Notes: a model not told the origin generated them from the letters alone. DNA of 43,900 nt from Bdellovibrionaceae bacterium UBA2339 (GCA_002344785.1 DDUL01000055.1:1-43900); one strand, 5' to 3'; positions 15,264 to 24,226 are shown, numbered from the stretch's first letter. Numbers and translations: made by a program.

Positions 15264-15611
15264 ATGATGTCGGCATCACTTTGGTTGAACATTCTCGTGC
15301 TGATCCCTGTTTGTCTGGGCTTGCTCTTGGATCGGAGTCAGATGCAGCCAGTGTTTGGTCCGCGCACGACGGCCCGAGAGATCTTACTTTGCATTTATCT
15401 GTGTATTCTCGCCGGCAGTATTTGGTTGCTCATTCAGCTCTTTGGCGAAAACGTCGAGTCCGCTACATACCAAAGCCTGACAACTCTTCTTATTGGACAA
15501 ATCGTCTACAAACTACTCTCCGTGATCTTGGTGAGGGACAAAACAACACCCGTCATCTGGTTCAATCTGGGAATAGCTCTGTTCCACGCCACAACCCTTT
15601 GGATGAACTAA
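15264..15611 (+). CDS. Small integral membrane protein of unknown function
   Basis: 115 aa; no family recognised. About four membrane segments are visible: LWLNILVLIPVCLGLLL, EILLCIYLCILAGSIWLLI, LTTLLIGQIVYKLLSVIL and VIWFNLGIALFHATTL. Short charged loops (DRSQMQP, VRDKTTP) lie between them. ATG 15264 follows GGGGTGA; a GTG at 15213 has GAGG only 1 bp away and is less likely. The gene is flanked by the two copies of a 47-bp direct repeat, so it may have arrived by, or been trapped in, a duplication. No neighbour suggests a role. Confidence 0.65.
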   Translation: MMSASLWLNILVLIPVCLGLLLDRSQMQPVFGPRTTAREILLCIYLCILAGSIWLLIQLFGENVESATYQSLTTLLIGQIVYKLLSVILVRDKTTPVIWFNLGIALFHATTLWMN

Positions 15612-15622
15612 TCGGCCAAATC

Positions 15623-15669
15623 CAACCCGCCCAAACCCTGATTTGACGCAACGCTTTCTCGGCGCCGCG
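15623..15669. repeat. 47-bp direct repeat, copy 2
   Basis: Second copy of the segment at 15127-15173, starting 12 bp after the membrane-protein stop. Two substitutions separate the copies. Here the part that encodes LNPPKP-stop in copy 1 is non-coding, so copy 1 is probably the source. Confidence 0.9.
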
Positions 15670-15766
15670 AATCTCTGAGTTGAGCAACCCTGATCCACTC
15701 CCACGCGCCATTGCCCTTCGATCATCAGCTGGACAAGCCATGGGCGTCTTGCGCCAGAATACTCCA

Positions 15767-16381
15767 ATGAGCGCGATTCAACTCGATTCATTGCATTGGA
15801 AGCTGGACGATCGAAGCACACTTCGCAGTATGACGAGCGAAGAGTTCGATCCTCTCTTTCAACGTTACACTCAAGAATTCTTCGACGATGCCACGCAAGT
15901 CTTCCGGCTCCGCGAGGCACTCTCGCCCGAAGAGCGCGAGCGCATGAAGTTTCTCCGCGAACAAATGAATTTGGCTCATCCCATTCAGCTTCAGCTGGGT
16001 CTGTTTGTCGATGGCGAGTTCGCGGGTTGGCATTTCGGGCGACAAGATTCCGTCTCGTCTTTTTATATGCAGAACTCCGGCGTGCTCCCGAAGTTCCGAC
16101 GCCGAGGTTTGTACACGGAAATGCTCAAGCGCGTGCTGGAAACCACCACGCAGCTTGGCTTTCTGGAGATCTGGAGCCGGCACAACGCCACCAACAACGA
16201 TGTGATCATTCCGAAACTCAAATTGGGCTTTGTGATTTCAGCACTTGAGGTCAGCGACATCTTTGGCACCCTCGTGCATCTTCGCTACTACCCGTCCGCA
16301 CTCAGGCGGAAGATGGCCGACTATCGCGTCGGTCAAATCAAACCCGATGCCGAGATCAAACGACTTTTGAAGATCGACTGA
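15767..16381 (+). CDS. GNAT-family N-acetyltransferase
   Basis: 204 aa from ATG 15767; upstream starts (ATG 15740, TTG 15680) cannot be excluded and none has a clear ribosome site. The acetyl-CoA-binding motif A is FRRRGLYTEML (R111-Y116), preceded by the strand SSFYMQNSGVLP; a later LGFLEIWSRHNATNN strand fits motif B. The N-terminal ~60 residues are an extra helical segment. It should transfer an acyl group from a CoA thioester to an amine; substrate unknown. Stand-alone gene after the second copy of the 47-bp repeat. Confidence 0.75.
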   Translation: MSAIQLDSLHWKLDDRSTLRSMTSEEFDPLFQRYTQEFFDDATQVFRLREALSPEERERMKFLREQMNLAHPIQLQLGLFVDGEFAGWHFGRQDSVSSFYMQNSGVLPKFRRRGLYTEMLKRVLETTTQLGFLEIWSRHNATNNDVIIPKLKLGFVISALEVSDIFGTLVHLRYYPSALRRKMADYRVGQIKPDAEIKRLLKID

Positions 16382-16405
16382 TGTGGCGCCGTCGCAACCC
16401 AAAAA

Positions 16406-17134
16406 CTAAAACCGTATGCCAAAACCTACGAAAGTCTTCGTCGGCACATGCAGGCCTGCGCGGGTGAGGCGATAATCGCGCATGAAAATGGAGAAGTGCC
16501 CCAACTCAATGCCGGCCTCGGCGTAACCTGCACTCAAGAATTTTTTGACGCAGATCTCTTCATAGCGGCCAGTCTCTGCACTCCAACCCATGCCGCACTC
16601 CTTGGTATCGCCCAAGTAGCCACCGAGGCCTGCGAAGGGCTTCAATTCGCCAATGGGCAGACGCACGCGTAGGGATGCATCCACTCCCGCGTAGAGATCT
16701 TTGGAGGCGAAGATCGATAGACCAATGCGCGGCTCAAAGTAAGGCGAATTGTTGAGACCACCGTGCACACCAAGATGCGCATGCCCATCAGTCAGCGCGG
16801 CCTCGAGCCCGACACGCACCGGGCTTGTGGCACTCAAGGAATTGGCGATGGGTGGTGTCGTCGGTGCCGACTTCTCATAGCTTGAAGTCGGCGCGATCGG
16901 CGTGGGTGTTGCCGAGGGAGTGGGAAGAGGTTCGGGCATCCACGACGAGACAGGGCGTTCACGTACATAGATGGTCTCGCCTTCGGCGTTTTTGGTTTCG
17001 CGATAGCCGCTTGTCGTGTCGCGAGGGTTCGAGGCTTCCATTAAGGTGTTGCAACCCGATGTGAGCACAATGAGACCAAGGAGAATTCCGATTCTGCTGA
17101 GGCGAGACTTGGGCCGATTCATGTTGAAAGTCAT
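16406..17134 (-). CDS. Outer-membrane-type lipoprotein with Pro-rich linker and beta-rich domain
   Basis: 242 aa. The signal ends in a lipobox LTSGC (C28), so it is probably lipidated. A Ser/Thr/Pro-rich linker (SATPTPIAPTSS) follows. The C-terminal ~130 residues show alternating polar/hydrophobic strands (VRVGLEAAL, LYAGVDASLRVRL, FAGLGGYLGD, SAGYAEAGIELG) and end in GFGIRF with terminal Phe, like a small beta-barrel or beta-sandwich at the outer membrane. ATG 17134 follows AGGA by 8 bp; ATG 17122 is an alternative. No specific family recognised. Confidence 0.7.
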   Translation of the reverse strand: MTFNMNRPKSRLSRIGILLGLIVLTSGCNTLMEASNPRDTTSGYRETKNAEGETIYVRERPVSSWMPEPLPTPSATPTPIAPTSSYEKSAPTTPPIANSLSATSPVRVGLEAALTDGHAHLGVHGGLNNSPYFEPRIGLSIFASKDLYAGVDASLRVRLPIGELKPFAGLGGYLGDTKECGMGWSAETGRYEEICVKKFLSAGYAEAGIELGHFSIFMRDYRLTRAGLHVPTKTFVGFGIRF

Positions 17135-17287
17135 GTCGTTGATCCTATTTCTTGTGACTTGGAGATTCATGCTTCGTCGGCTCAATTTGATTTCAGCATG
17201 AAGTTTGGAGTTCTGTCGACGAGGCTGACACAGGCGATGGAACACTTTGTTCCATCTTCGGATCATCAGCACCGATCTTGGCTCGAC

Positions 17288-17800
17288 TTAGGGCGAAGAG
17301 CTGAGGCCCATCAGCTTGATGAGAATTCGTTTGTCTCGAGCTCCGTCGAACTCGGCATAAAAAATCTGCTGCCAAGTGCCGAAATCCAACTCGCCTCGAG
17401 TGATGGGCACAGTCACCATGTGATGCGTGAGCAGCGACTTAAGGTGCGCATCCGCATTGTCCTCGCCAGTCTGGTGATGAAGATAATCCGGCTTTGCTGG
17501 TGCAAGTCGCTCAAACCAAGTCGCCAAGTCTTGGAGCAGACCGCTCTCGGCGTCGTTGATGTAGACTCCGGCGGTGATGTGCATGGCCGAAATCAGCGCC
17601 TGCCCATCCCATAATCCCGAGCGTGCAATGGCTGATTCAGCTAAGCCGGTAATATTCACGAGGGCGTAGCGTGTTGGCGTGCGCACATGCCAATGCTCAG
17701 TGTGGTGGATCCACGAGTCTCGCTCGACTCGGTCGATCACTTCATAGCGTTTGAAGCCGGGGCACTGACTCGTATCGAAGGTCCAATTTGGATTTCTCAT
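17288..17800 (-). CDS. YjbQ/UPF0047 family protein
   Basis: 170 aa. The family signature is clear: ALVNITGLAESAIARSG and SAMHITAGVYINDAE, then GEDNADAHLKSLLTHH and the closing GELDFGTWQQIFYAEFDG. The conserved His, Glu and Asp residues of the last blocks form the likely active site. Members are annotated as secondary thiamine-phosphate synthase because E. coli YjbQ has weak activity of that kind; the true role is not settled. The chain is ~30 residues longer at the N-terminus than usual. ATG 17800 follows GGAG by 6 bp; the longer frame upstream is not needed. Confidence 0.9.
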   Translation of the reverse strand: MRNPNWTFDTSQCPGFKRYEVIDRVERDSWIHHTEHWHVRTPTRYALVNITGLAESAIARSGLWDGQALISAMHITAGVYINDAESGLLQDLATWFERLAPAKPDYLHHQTGEDNADAHLKSLLTHHMVTVPITRGELDFGTWQQIFYAEFDGARDKRILIKLMGLSSSP

Positions 17801-18221
17801 AGTTGACTCCAGCATGGCGCGAAGGCCTTCGCAGAGCAATTGAACCCGAGTGATCGCGCGGGCCGCCGATCCCTCATTTTGTCGCAGGTCGGGCTTGCGC
17901 CAATTTGGGACTTGGAATTGAAAAGCTTGCCCGATCGTCCAACTTCCTCACGAGCTGTCGAGTCGCCAACTCAGTTAATCTCATTTTAAACTCACACAAG
18001 AGGCTTCCGCCTCGCTGGCCCTGATCTTGCCCAATTCGCGATTGTTATTGAATTTTTTGAGCGCGTTCAGCGTGGCGCGCGTCCAAGGGTCGTTCTGTTT
18101 TGTATTTTGATTTGTATTTTGAACTGTCAATCTGACTGTGATCGGACGTTTGCAGCCGAGGCATGGTCCCGCAAAAATCATCGTCGTGGGTGATCGGCGC
18201 GGCTTTCATAAGGTGGTCCCC
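17801..18221. other. Intergenic region between yjbQ-like gene and large exported protein
   Basis: About 420 bp, divergent genes on either side, so it should hold two promoters. I see a tandem repeat, TTTGTATTTTGA twice in a row near 18104-18127, which is locally A+T-rich. A minus-strand open frame of 66 codons (17981-18181) crosses it without a ribosome site or recognisable product. No terminator or RNA gene was seen. Confidence 0.4.
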
Positions 18222-20285
18222 ATGTTGCGTCTTCGCGAAAGAGCTGAGCTCTTTCCTGCCCCGGCCTTGCGTTCATTTACCGTTGCAGCAAGGAAATTTG
18301 GATTTCGCTTTGCCGGCCTAGCGATCAGCTTTGGTCTTCTGGCCTCGACCCCAATCTTTGGAACTTCGGCTTGGGCACAAGCTTCCGGCGTTGCCACGAC
18401 TCCTCACCCCCGCTCGTCACTTCTTGAGAGTTTGGCACCTTCAGCCGTGGCGTCGAGTCTTAGAAATCGAATCGCCAGTCTCGACGTTCGATTGGGCGTG
18501 GATCTTTTGGAAGGCGAAGTGATGGAAGGCGTGAACGCCGCCGTTCGCTACTGCTATCAAGTCGAGCCGTCTTACAAAGGTGATTATCACCTGCGTATGG
18601 ATCGTTGGATCATGCAAGCGGATGTGAATCCCGGTGATTTGCTGGGCGATTATGATTTGTCGCCGATCGGACTGAATCTCCACAAAGGTGCGGAAATTCT
18701 GTTTGTTCGATCCTTTAAGAAAAAGTCCGAAGCCTTCAAGGCCCTCCCCTACACTCCCGCACAAATCCCCTTCACCGCCGATCGGATCATTGAGAAGCTT
18801 CAAGTGGGCGACTTTGTGAGTTTGACCTCGAACATGAACTTGGTCGTGAGTGCGTCGACGGCTTTAGCGTCATTGAAATTTCCGGCCTCTGCGGCCACGC
18901 ACTACATGATCAGTGGTCAGTTTCAAATTCACGTGTTCAAGATGGCCGACGGCAAGGCTCGCCTGAAGCTAATCGCGCTTCGAAAGAAAGAGACTGGCGG
19001 TCGCGTGGCCTTTGGCTTTGCGCACAAGCTTCGAGTCACAGGCCTTCGCGTGGTGGATCGCCGCATCGAAAAGATTCTCGACTTTCATAGCGACGCCTTT
19101 CAATTGTCGCTTTCGCAAGGCACTTCGAACTTGCTGATGGTCGATTATGTGATCGACACCCGCCATGAGGAAGTGCGCGCGGCCTATGACTCCATCCTCG
19201 CTTCGGTGTTGAAGTTCAAAGTGCTGGGCATCTCCAATCCATTTCAAACTGATACGGAACTCACCAGTCAGCTGATCTCGGATGTGACGCCACTCGAAAA
19301 CATCTTTGAGATGAATCGCGGCCGAGCCAACGCCGATCGTATCGTCGATCGTCGTTTCAAGGGCAAAAATGACGTGACCGCTGCGGCAGCTCACGGATTT
19401 GGATTTGGCCTGATGTTGCTTCGCTTTGAAAACGATGCGGCCTTTGCCGACAACATTCTCACCACTGTCGATGATCAAGACGTCGCGAAGAATTACCGCC
19501 TGCACACCTTCACGCGACGAGAGATGTCGAAGTTTTTGTTTGGTTACTACAAAGAGGAGAAAATCAGCCGCGCGACCCTCTTGATGGACGCGGATGAGAA
19601 TCGTGAGATCGTCTCGCTCAAGGATCTCTACTTTGAAATGGACTTCCGGGACAAATCTCATAGCCGCCGCGAGTTCCTGGCGCTGCAAAGCAAAACCAAA
19701 CAGCTCGTACCCAGCTCCATTTATCGAAAGATCAACTGGAAGCCTTGGTACCCCGCACAGGATCGCGACAACATACGCTTTCTCTATCGACTGATGATCC
19801 ACCCTGACGCCTTGCAGATCGTGTCCGGCATGAACGGCGGTCAGTTGTGGACGCGACTTGTGCGATACTTGAAATCCATCCCCGCTCCCAACGCAGCTTC
19901 AACGAATCCGTTTCAGGACGGCGAATCTCTGCATTCGCGACACATTGAGGACAAATACAAGTATGACTTGGAAGTCATCACGGCCAAGCTCGTCGTGGCC
20001 TTTGATCCTTCGCGCCCCGCCGCGGAACGTGCGCATGCGTTTTCGGAACTGCGTTACACGCCGCTGTTTATCGAGATTGCGCCGGGATTTTTGACATCGC
20101 TCATTCCTGAGGCGGATCTCAATCGGTGGGTGTATTTTAGCCTCAGTCTCACGGCCGATAAGTCTAAGCCTATCAGCTTTGAGTATGGCCAAATGCCGGA
20201 CCGCAAGCTCTACGAGGCCGCGACCTACATTCAAAACATTCTCAATGACCGCGACGTGGACTTGGCACTTGATCTCGCTCGTTAA
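18222..20285 (+). CDS. Large exported protein of unknown function
   Basis: 687 aa; no family recognised. ATG 18222 follows AAGGTGG by 5 bp; an earlier in-frame GTG lacks a site. A long N-region precedes the hydrophobic core (FAGLAISFGLLASTPIF), with a cut after SAWAQA at about residue 54. The mature part has a conserved-looking mixed alpha/beta body, with an N-terminal third rich in short strands and a C-terminal third rich in helices. Very few cysteines and no catalytic motif are visible. Probably periplasmic or surface. It ends 59 bp before the FAH-family gene, and transcription may continue into it. Large solitary secreted proteins like this are common in Bdellovibrio-type genomes (general knowledge, not a homology claim). 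Confidence 0.7.
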   Translation: MLRLRERAELFPAPALRSFTVAARKFGFRFAGLAISFGLLASTPIFGTSAWAQASGVATTPHPRSSLLESLAPSAVASSLRNRIASLDVRLGVDLLEGEVMEGVNAAVRYCYQVEPSYKGDYHLRMDRWIMQADVNPGDLLGDYDLSPIGLNLHKGAEILFVRSFKKKSEAFKALPYTPAQIPFTADRIIEKLQVGDFVSLTSNMNLVVSASTALASLKFPASAATHYMISGQFQIHVFKMADGKARLKLIALRKKETGGRVAFGFAHKLRVTGLRVVDRRIEKILDFHSDAFQLSLSQGTSNLLMVDYVIDTRHEEVRAAYDSILASVLKFKVLGISNPFQTDTELTSQLISDVTPLENIFEMNRGRANADRIVDRRFKGKNDVTAAAAHGFGFGLMLLRFENDAAFADNILTTVDDQDVAKNYRLHTFTRREMSKFLFGYYKEEKISRATLLMDADENREIVSLKDLYFEMDFRDKSHSRREFLALQSKTKQLVPSSIYRKINWKPWYPAQDRDNIRFLYRLMIHPDALQIVSGMNGGQLWTRLVRYLKSIPAPNAASTNPFQDGESLHSRHIEDKYKYDLEVITAKLVVAFDPSRPAAERAHAFSELRYTPLFIEIAPGFLTSLIPEADLNRWVYFSLSLTADKSKPISFEYGQMPDRKLYEAATYIQNILNDRDVDLALDLAR

Positions 20286-20344
20286 TGAGGCAAAGGCGCG
20301 CCAACACTGGACGGCGGCGCACGTCTTTCGCTACACTCAAAGGT

Positions 20345-20950
20345 ATGCAGGAGTTTAACGGAAGAAGCATTTGGGCCGTAGGTCGAAATTACGGCGCTCA
20401 CGCCAAGGAACTTGGCAATGAAGTTCCAGATTCACCGATGATTTTTTTGAAGTCGGGAGCGACGGCAGTCCCAGCGGGCGTCGTGCAACTGCCGGACTTT
20501 TCCTCGGATGTGCACCACGAAGTTGAGCTCGCGCTTCGCTTTGGCGCGGACTTTCAGTTTGATGCCGTGGGTGTAGCTCTGGATTTGACGGCTCGGGACC
20601 TGCAAAACGTCCTCAAAGAGAAAAAACACCCGTGGACTCTGGCCAAGAGTTTCCGCGGCAGTTGTCCTTTGAGTGGCTTTCGTCCAATTCAGCTCGAGCG
20701 CAATCAGCAGTTTCGCGTGCAGCTTTGGATCAACGATGTCCTTCGACAAGATGGACACACCAAAGATTTGATCTTTCAGCCTGAAGTTTTACGTGAACAT
20801 GTGTTGCGACATTTTCCGGTCGAGCCCGGCGATGTGCTGCTGACAGGAACCCCTTCGGGTGTGGCCAAGCTCGAGCCCGGGGATCGAGCGCGTGCGCGCG
20901 TGACACTCAACGCATCTTGGACTGTCGAAGCTGAATGGAGCTTCACTTAA
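20345..20950 (+). CDS. Fumarylacetoacetate hydrolase (FAH) family, FAHD1-like acylpyruvase
   Basis: 201 aa, the short FAHD1-type length. Motifs: VGRNYGAHAKEL at the N-terminus, SDVHHEVELAL with metal-binding E59 and E61, GVALDLTARDLQ with D80, a Lys in WTLAKSFRGS, and the LLTGTPSGVAKLEPGD oxyanion/cofactor loop. Such enzymes hydrolyse acylpyruvates or decarboxylate oxaloacetate with Mg2+. FAH-fold enzymes also include the decarboxylase and hydratase of aminophenol meta-cleavage pathways, but this one is ~9 kb away and looks FAHD1-like, so I do not join it to that operon. ATG 20345 is placed by homology; the ribosome site is weak. Confidence 0.85.
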   Translation: MQEFNGRSIWAVGRNYGAHAKELGNEVPDSPMIFLKSGATAVPAGVVQLPDFSSDVHHEVELALRFGADFQFDAVGVALDLTARDLQNVLKEKKHPWTLAKSFRGSCPLSGFRPIQLERNQQFRVQLWINDVLRQDGHTKDLIFQPEVLREHVLRHFPVEPGDVLLTGTPSGVAKLEPGDRARARVTLNASWTVEAEWSFT

Positions 20951-21458
20951 GTTCGCAGGACGGCTTTCGTCCACGCAGCTTAGGCTCGATCACCAAACCC
21001 ACACAGCCAAAGCTTCGTGCCGCCGCCGCGCCGTAGATTCGGAACTGAAGCTTGTCGCGAACTTCGCGAATGGTGTTCGGCGCGTTTTTGAATCGCCACG
21101 CAAACTCCACTTCATAGAGACCTGAGTCCACCGGCCGGATCGAAATCAGACGCGTGGGCTGAGCCTCATCCAAGGCTCGTGGCGCGGCCTCGCCATCACT
21201 TCCACCAGTCTCCGAGATCTCGACAAAGAGATGCTGAAAGTCTTGTTGTTGCAAACACGCGGGTTGCAATCGCGGCGATCGCCAGCCCGCGGCCTCGGCA
21301 CGAAGTAGCTCATTCGCTGCCGCTTGTGGAGTCGCACAAGCTGGGGCCACCTTCGTTTGTGCTGGCTTGCGCTTTTGATTTTGCGCAAGAGCCGTCGTGC
21401 CGACGAATGCCGACGACAAGCTGAGGCACATGAGCGCGAAGAAAAGTCTGCTCGTCAT
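20943..21458 (-). CDS. Small exported protein of unknown function
   Basis: 171 aa. A signal peptide (LFFALMCLSLSSAFVGTTALAQ) precedes a mature region with four Cys residues spread along the chain, so disulfides are likely. The C-terminal half (STEVEFAWRFK-like strands, IYGAAAARSFGCVGLVIEPKL) looks like a small beta domain. ATG 21458 has GGGAGG 5 bp upstream and overlaps the stop of the preceding gene (ATGA), so it is translationally coupled to the probable NlpC/P60-like gene. That suggests a linked task in the envelope. Its end overlaps the convergent FAH gene by 8 bp. No family recognised. Confidence 0.75.
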   Translation of the reverse strand: MTSRLFFALMCLSLSSAFVGTTALAQNQKRKPAQTKVAPACATPQAAANELLRAEAAGWRSPRLQPACLQQQDFQHLFVEISETGGSDGEAAPRALDEAQPTRLISIRPVDSGLYEVEFAWRFKNAPNTIREVRDKLQFRIYGAAAARSFGCVGLVIEPKLRGRKPSCELK

Positions 21459-22972
21459 CGCGTCCTCCCATGCGTGCAATCTTGCACGCAAGTTTCGCCT
21501 TGCACGACACCGGGTTCGCTCTCACGACATCCCGGCACGGAATCTCCGACATGGCGAACAATCGCAATTTGTCGTCGCGACCCATCTGGCGTCATGCGCA
21601 TGGCTTCGCGCGCCCGGCCGAACTTGGCTTGGCAGGCGATGATCGCCATTTCAAAGAGCTGTGCGCCGAAGCTTCCTTGTTCGCGAACTCGAGATCGCGC
21701 AAGCAGATCACGAGCTGTCATGCGATTGAGCGCCGGATAGCCCGCGTGGCTTGAGCTTTGAATCACGTTGAAATCAAACTGCGCAGGATCAAGATCGCGA
21801 CTGCATTGGCGAACGTCGGTGATGCGCGAAAGGCCGAATGGATCAGGGCCGACACTTTCAATGATCAGCGAGTGTCCGTAGGCATCTCCGGGATTATGTT
21901 TCGCGAACACGTCTCCGGCGCGAATGCTCTGATTCGCGGTGAAACTCACCACGTTCATACAGTCTCCACTTCGTCGCCCGAGATTGGTGTATTCGGCCGC
22001 ACTCAACTGATAGGCCGAGCGCGTGTCGTCGGTGGATCTCAATCTCAGGCCCGCGGCTGCAAAGGTCGCAGACAAGTATCCCGAGCAATCCAAAGTCGTG
22101 AGTTGACCGCCGGTGCGATTGCGACGCGCATTGAAGATGTCGACTTGCACGCGTCCGTTCTGACGTTGAATGTCGGCTTTACCTCCGACATGAAAGACGG
22201 GCGGCGCTTGACGCATGTCCTGACAGCCCGGTCCATACTGCGATTGCAGATAGGGATGTGAAGCGCGCACTTCACCGACATTGAAGAATCGAGTGGCGGG
22301 ATGGTGATGCTTTTGTGACTCGGGAATTTCGGCGGGCAAGCTGTAGCCGCGCATGCTTTCGTGTGCTGGGATCTGGCGATCCAGTGACTCACACGATTGA
22401 TGAAGTGTCGCAAAGATTCGTCGAGCGGCGTCGCTGACGGGATTTCCTGTTGGACCTCGGCCCGCCATTCTAGCGATGTCTTCGAGTGGACCTCGCGGCC
22501 GAGGCGGCACGACTTCAGGTTGACCGCAGGCGATACAAGGCGGCTGCGCTTCAAGCTCAGCGCGCGGATCAGGAGTCGGCGACGGACGCGGCGTTGGGGA
22601 TGGCGAGGGCGAGGCCACGGGTGCTGGCTCGTCACGCCGACCTGGAAAGCGAGCAGGTCGCGACTCCGGTGGATCGGCGCGAAACACTTCTTCCAAGCTC
22701 GGTCGATCCCGATCGACGTAGGGATCTAGGCGCTCGGTGCGCTCTGTATCTCGTTCGCGATAGGAGTATCGGCGACGACGGCGACGCTCAGGCTCCGCCC
22801 AACCATAAGGTCCCATGGGAAACATCGGCATGTTCCAAAAACCCATCATGCTGAAGTTCGGCGCGACCGGCATGGTCGGCGGCATCATGAAGGGATAAAA
22901 GAATTGCGCCTTCACCTCGAGCGAAGTGAACAATAACGCCAGCACCAGATGCAGTCCGAATCGAAAACGCAT
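21455..22972 (-). CDS. Exported NlpC/P60-like cysteine hydrolase candidate with Pro-rich N-terminus
   Basis: 505 aa. A signal peptide (HLVLALLFTSLEVKA) is followed by a Met/Pro/Phe-rich segment, an Arg-rich block (RRRRRRYSYRERD) and a Ser-Pro-Thr linker (about 120-135). The C-terminal domain has LDCSGYLSATFAAAG with C296 at the start of a helix, and GDVFAKHNPGDAYGHSLIIES with H367 on a strand. This is the order and setting of the Cys-His pair of NlpC/P60 and CHAP-type peptidoglycan hydrolases. It probably acts on cell wall in the periplasm or outside; with predatory relatives in mind it could be a prey-wall enzyme, which is inference. ATG 22972 sits at the signal peptide; the longer frame is not needed. 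Confidence 0.65.
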   Translation of the reverse strand: MRFRFGLHLVLALLFTSLEVKAQFFYPFMMPPTMPVAPNFSMMGFWNMPMFPMGPYGWAEPERRRRRRYSYRERDTERTERLDPYVDRDRPSLEEVFRADPPESRPARFPGRRDEPAPVASPSPSPTPRPSPTPDPRAELEAQPPCIACGQPEVVPPRPRGPLEDIARMAGRGPTGNPVSDAARRIFATLHQSCESLDRQIPAHESMRGYSLPAEIPESQKHHHPATRFFNVGEVRASHPYLQSQYGPGCQDMRQAPPVFHVGGKADIQRQNGRVQVDIFNARRNRTGGQLTTLDCSGYLSATFAAAGLRLRSTDDTRSAYQLSAAEYTNLGRRSGDCMNVVSFTANQSIRAGDVFAKHNPGDAYGHSLIIESVGPDPFGLSRITDVRQCSRDLDPAQFDFNVIQSSSHAGYPALNRMTARDLLARSRVREQGSFGAQLFEMAIIACQAKFGRAREAMRMTPDGSRRQIAIVRHVGDSVPGCRESEPGVVQGETCVQDCTHGRTR

Positions 22973-23557
22973 CGTCTCGTTATCGGACGTTTTGCGGATT
23001 GTCTTGAGTTCGCGCGGAGATGGTCTCGTTGCGTGTTGCGAGATCGGGGACTCAGCTGGATCTTGCCTAGGCAAAGGTGCAGGCAAAGGCCGAGCCTCCA
23101 TAATGCGCTGTTTTTAAGCTTTCCGACTAATTGGGATTTCCAGGTTGTTTCATTGACTTAAGTCAACTCTGAGCCAAATCGCAACACTCACCGAGACCAG
23201 GGCCAAAAGAATCCATTCATTTTCCTCACAAGCCTCCAAGGCCCCCACTGTGTCGGCAACTGAGCACTGCGGAATAAAGTTTCAATCATCGCTGCAACTT
23301 AGCGCCACGAAGATCGAAATCGAGACGCTGTGGACTCGACACTCTGTCGAATCGACTCACGCTCAATTTGGCTTTGAGGCTGGCACACCACCTGCTCTCT
23401 ACCTAGCTTGTCAGGTCGTTCAACAAGGAAACATCGAAGATCACAGCACGACGAGCAGCTTGATGTCTGATTGTTGCCTGAGGCATGTCGCAACTTGAGA
23501 CGGAAAAAGTAAAACAACGTGAGTTCAAAACTGAACATCACAGAAACAGGGGGAAAG
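22973..23557. other. Divergent intergenic region with a perfect 14-bp palindrome
   Basis: 585 bp between two divergent exported-protein genes. No supported gene. TTGACTTAAGTCAA at 23153-23166 is a perfect palindrome and a likely operator. Other content is unremarkable; a few short open frames cross it without ribosome sites. Confidence 0.5.
23153..23166. promoter_or_regulatory. Perfect palindrome TTGACTTAAGTCAA, candidate operator
   Basis: Fourteen bases of exact dyad symmetry, about 180 bp upstream of the NlpC/P60-like gene and 390 bp upstream of the plus-strand exported protein. It contains a TTGAC -35-like hexamer on each strand, so a bound dimer could block or drive either promoter. No regulator gene is nearby. 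Confidence 0.4.
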
Positions 23558-24226
23558 ATGAGCACGTCACAACTGAGAAAACATCTCGAGCTACAACTTA
23601 GAAATGCAAAAGCAGGACTCAAAGTCAGCTCGGCACTGCTGGCCGCACTCGCCTTGTGGGCCGGTAGCGCATCTGCAGGCAACGGCGCACCGTCGGGATC
23701 ACATTACAATTTGAACATCATCGGTGTACCCAAGGGTAAGTCGGCATCGATGACAGGCAACATGGGACACCGGATCTTTATGCCTCTGTATGGAAAATCA
23801 AAGATCCTCCTTAAAGAAGGTGACTTTCAAGTGCTCGATGCCAACGGCACGGATGGCTCCGCCGCATTTCAATTGCCGAACCCTGACCCGACGAACTCCG
23901 GCATCGCGGTCTATTCAGTGTATGCGCGCGCACTAGGAAAACCCGGTGGCCAAGCTCGGCTGGCGACTTGTGCGACAGATCCGCTGACGATGGAAGAAGT
24001 GTGCAGCACCTTGAATTTGGTCTCGGTGCGATCCACTGGTAAGAGCAGCTTCAGCAACGTGACCGCAGAACTTCTTTATATTTACGCGGATCTCGATGGT
24101 GACGGTGTGACAGAACGCTACCCGCTGTTTGACGATCGGCTGCAAGATTACTTCTGGTCGTATGACAACAACGGCCTCAAGTTACTCCAACTGCGCTTCT
24201 ACCCGATCGCGACAGTGGTTCCATAA
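23558..24226 (+). CDS. Exported protein with NLNIIGVPKGK signature, unknown function
   Basis: 222 aa. A signal peptide ends in LWAGSASA, about residue 40. The mature start SGSHYNLNIIGVPKGK, then GHRIFMPLYGKSKILL, recalls a small family of secreted proteins often seen in delta-proteobacteria-like genomes, for which I know no function. A DLDGDGVTE loop near the C-terminus resembles a single calcium-binding EF-hand-like motif. Two Cys (ATCATDP, EEVCSTL) could pair. ATG 23558 follows AGGGGGAAAG, a strong site, so the earlier in-frame start is not used. It is convergent with the His/Cys protein gene, stops 21 bp apart. Confidence 0.75.
   Translation: MSTSQLRKHLELQLRNAKAGLKVSSALLAALALWAGSASAGNGAPSGSHYNLNIIGVPKGKSASMTGNMGHRIFMPLYGKSKILLKEGDFQVLDANGTDGSAAFQLPNPDPTNSGIAVYSVYARALGKPGGQARLATCATDPLTMEEVCSTLNLVSVRSTGKSSFSNVTAELLYIYADLDGDGVTERYPLFDDRLQDYFWSYDNNGLKLLQLRFYPIATVVP

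Noticed and set aside
17981..18181. Minus-strand 66-codon frame
   Set aside because: No ribosome site and it covers the likely promoter region of the large exported protein. A small gene is possible but not supported.
20345..20950. FAH-family gene as a lower-pathway enzyme of the aminophenol operon
   Set aside because: It is ~9 kb away, on the other strand, and has the short FAHD1-type pattern rather than that of the decarboxylase or hydratase.
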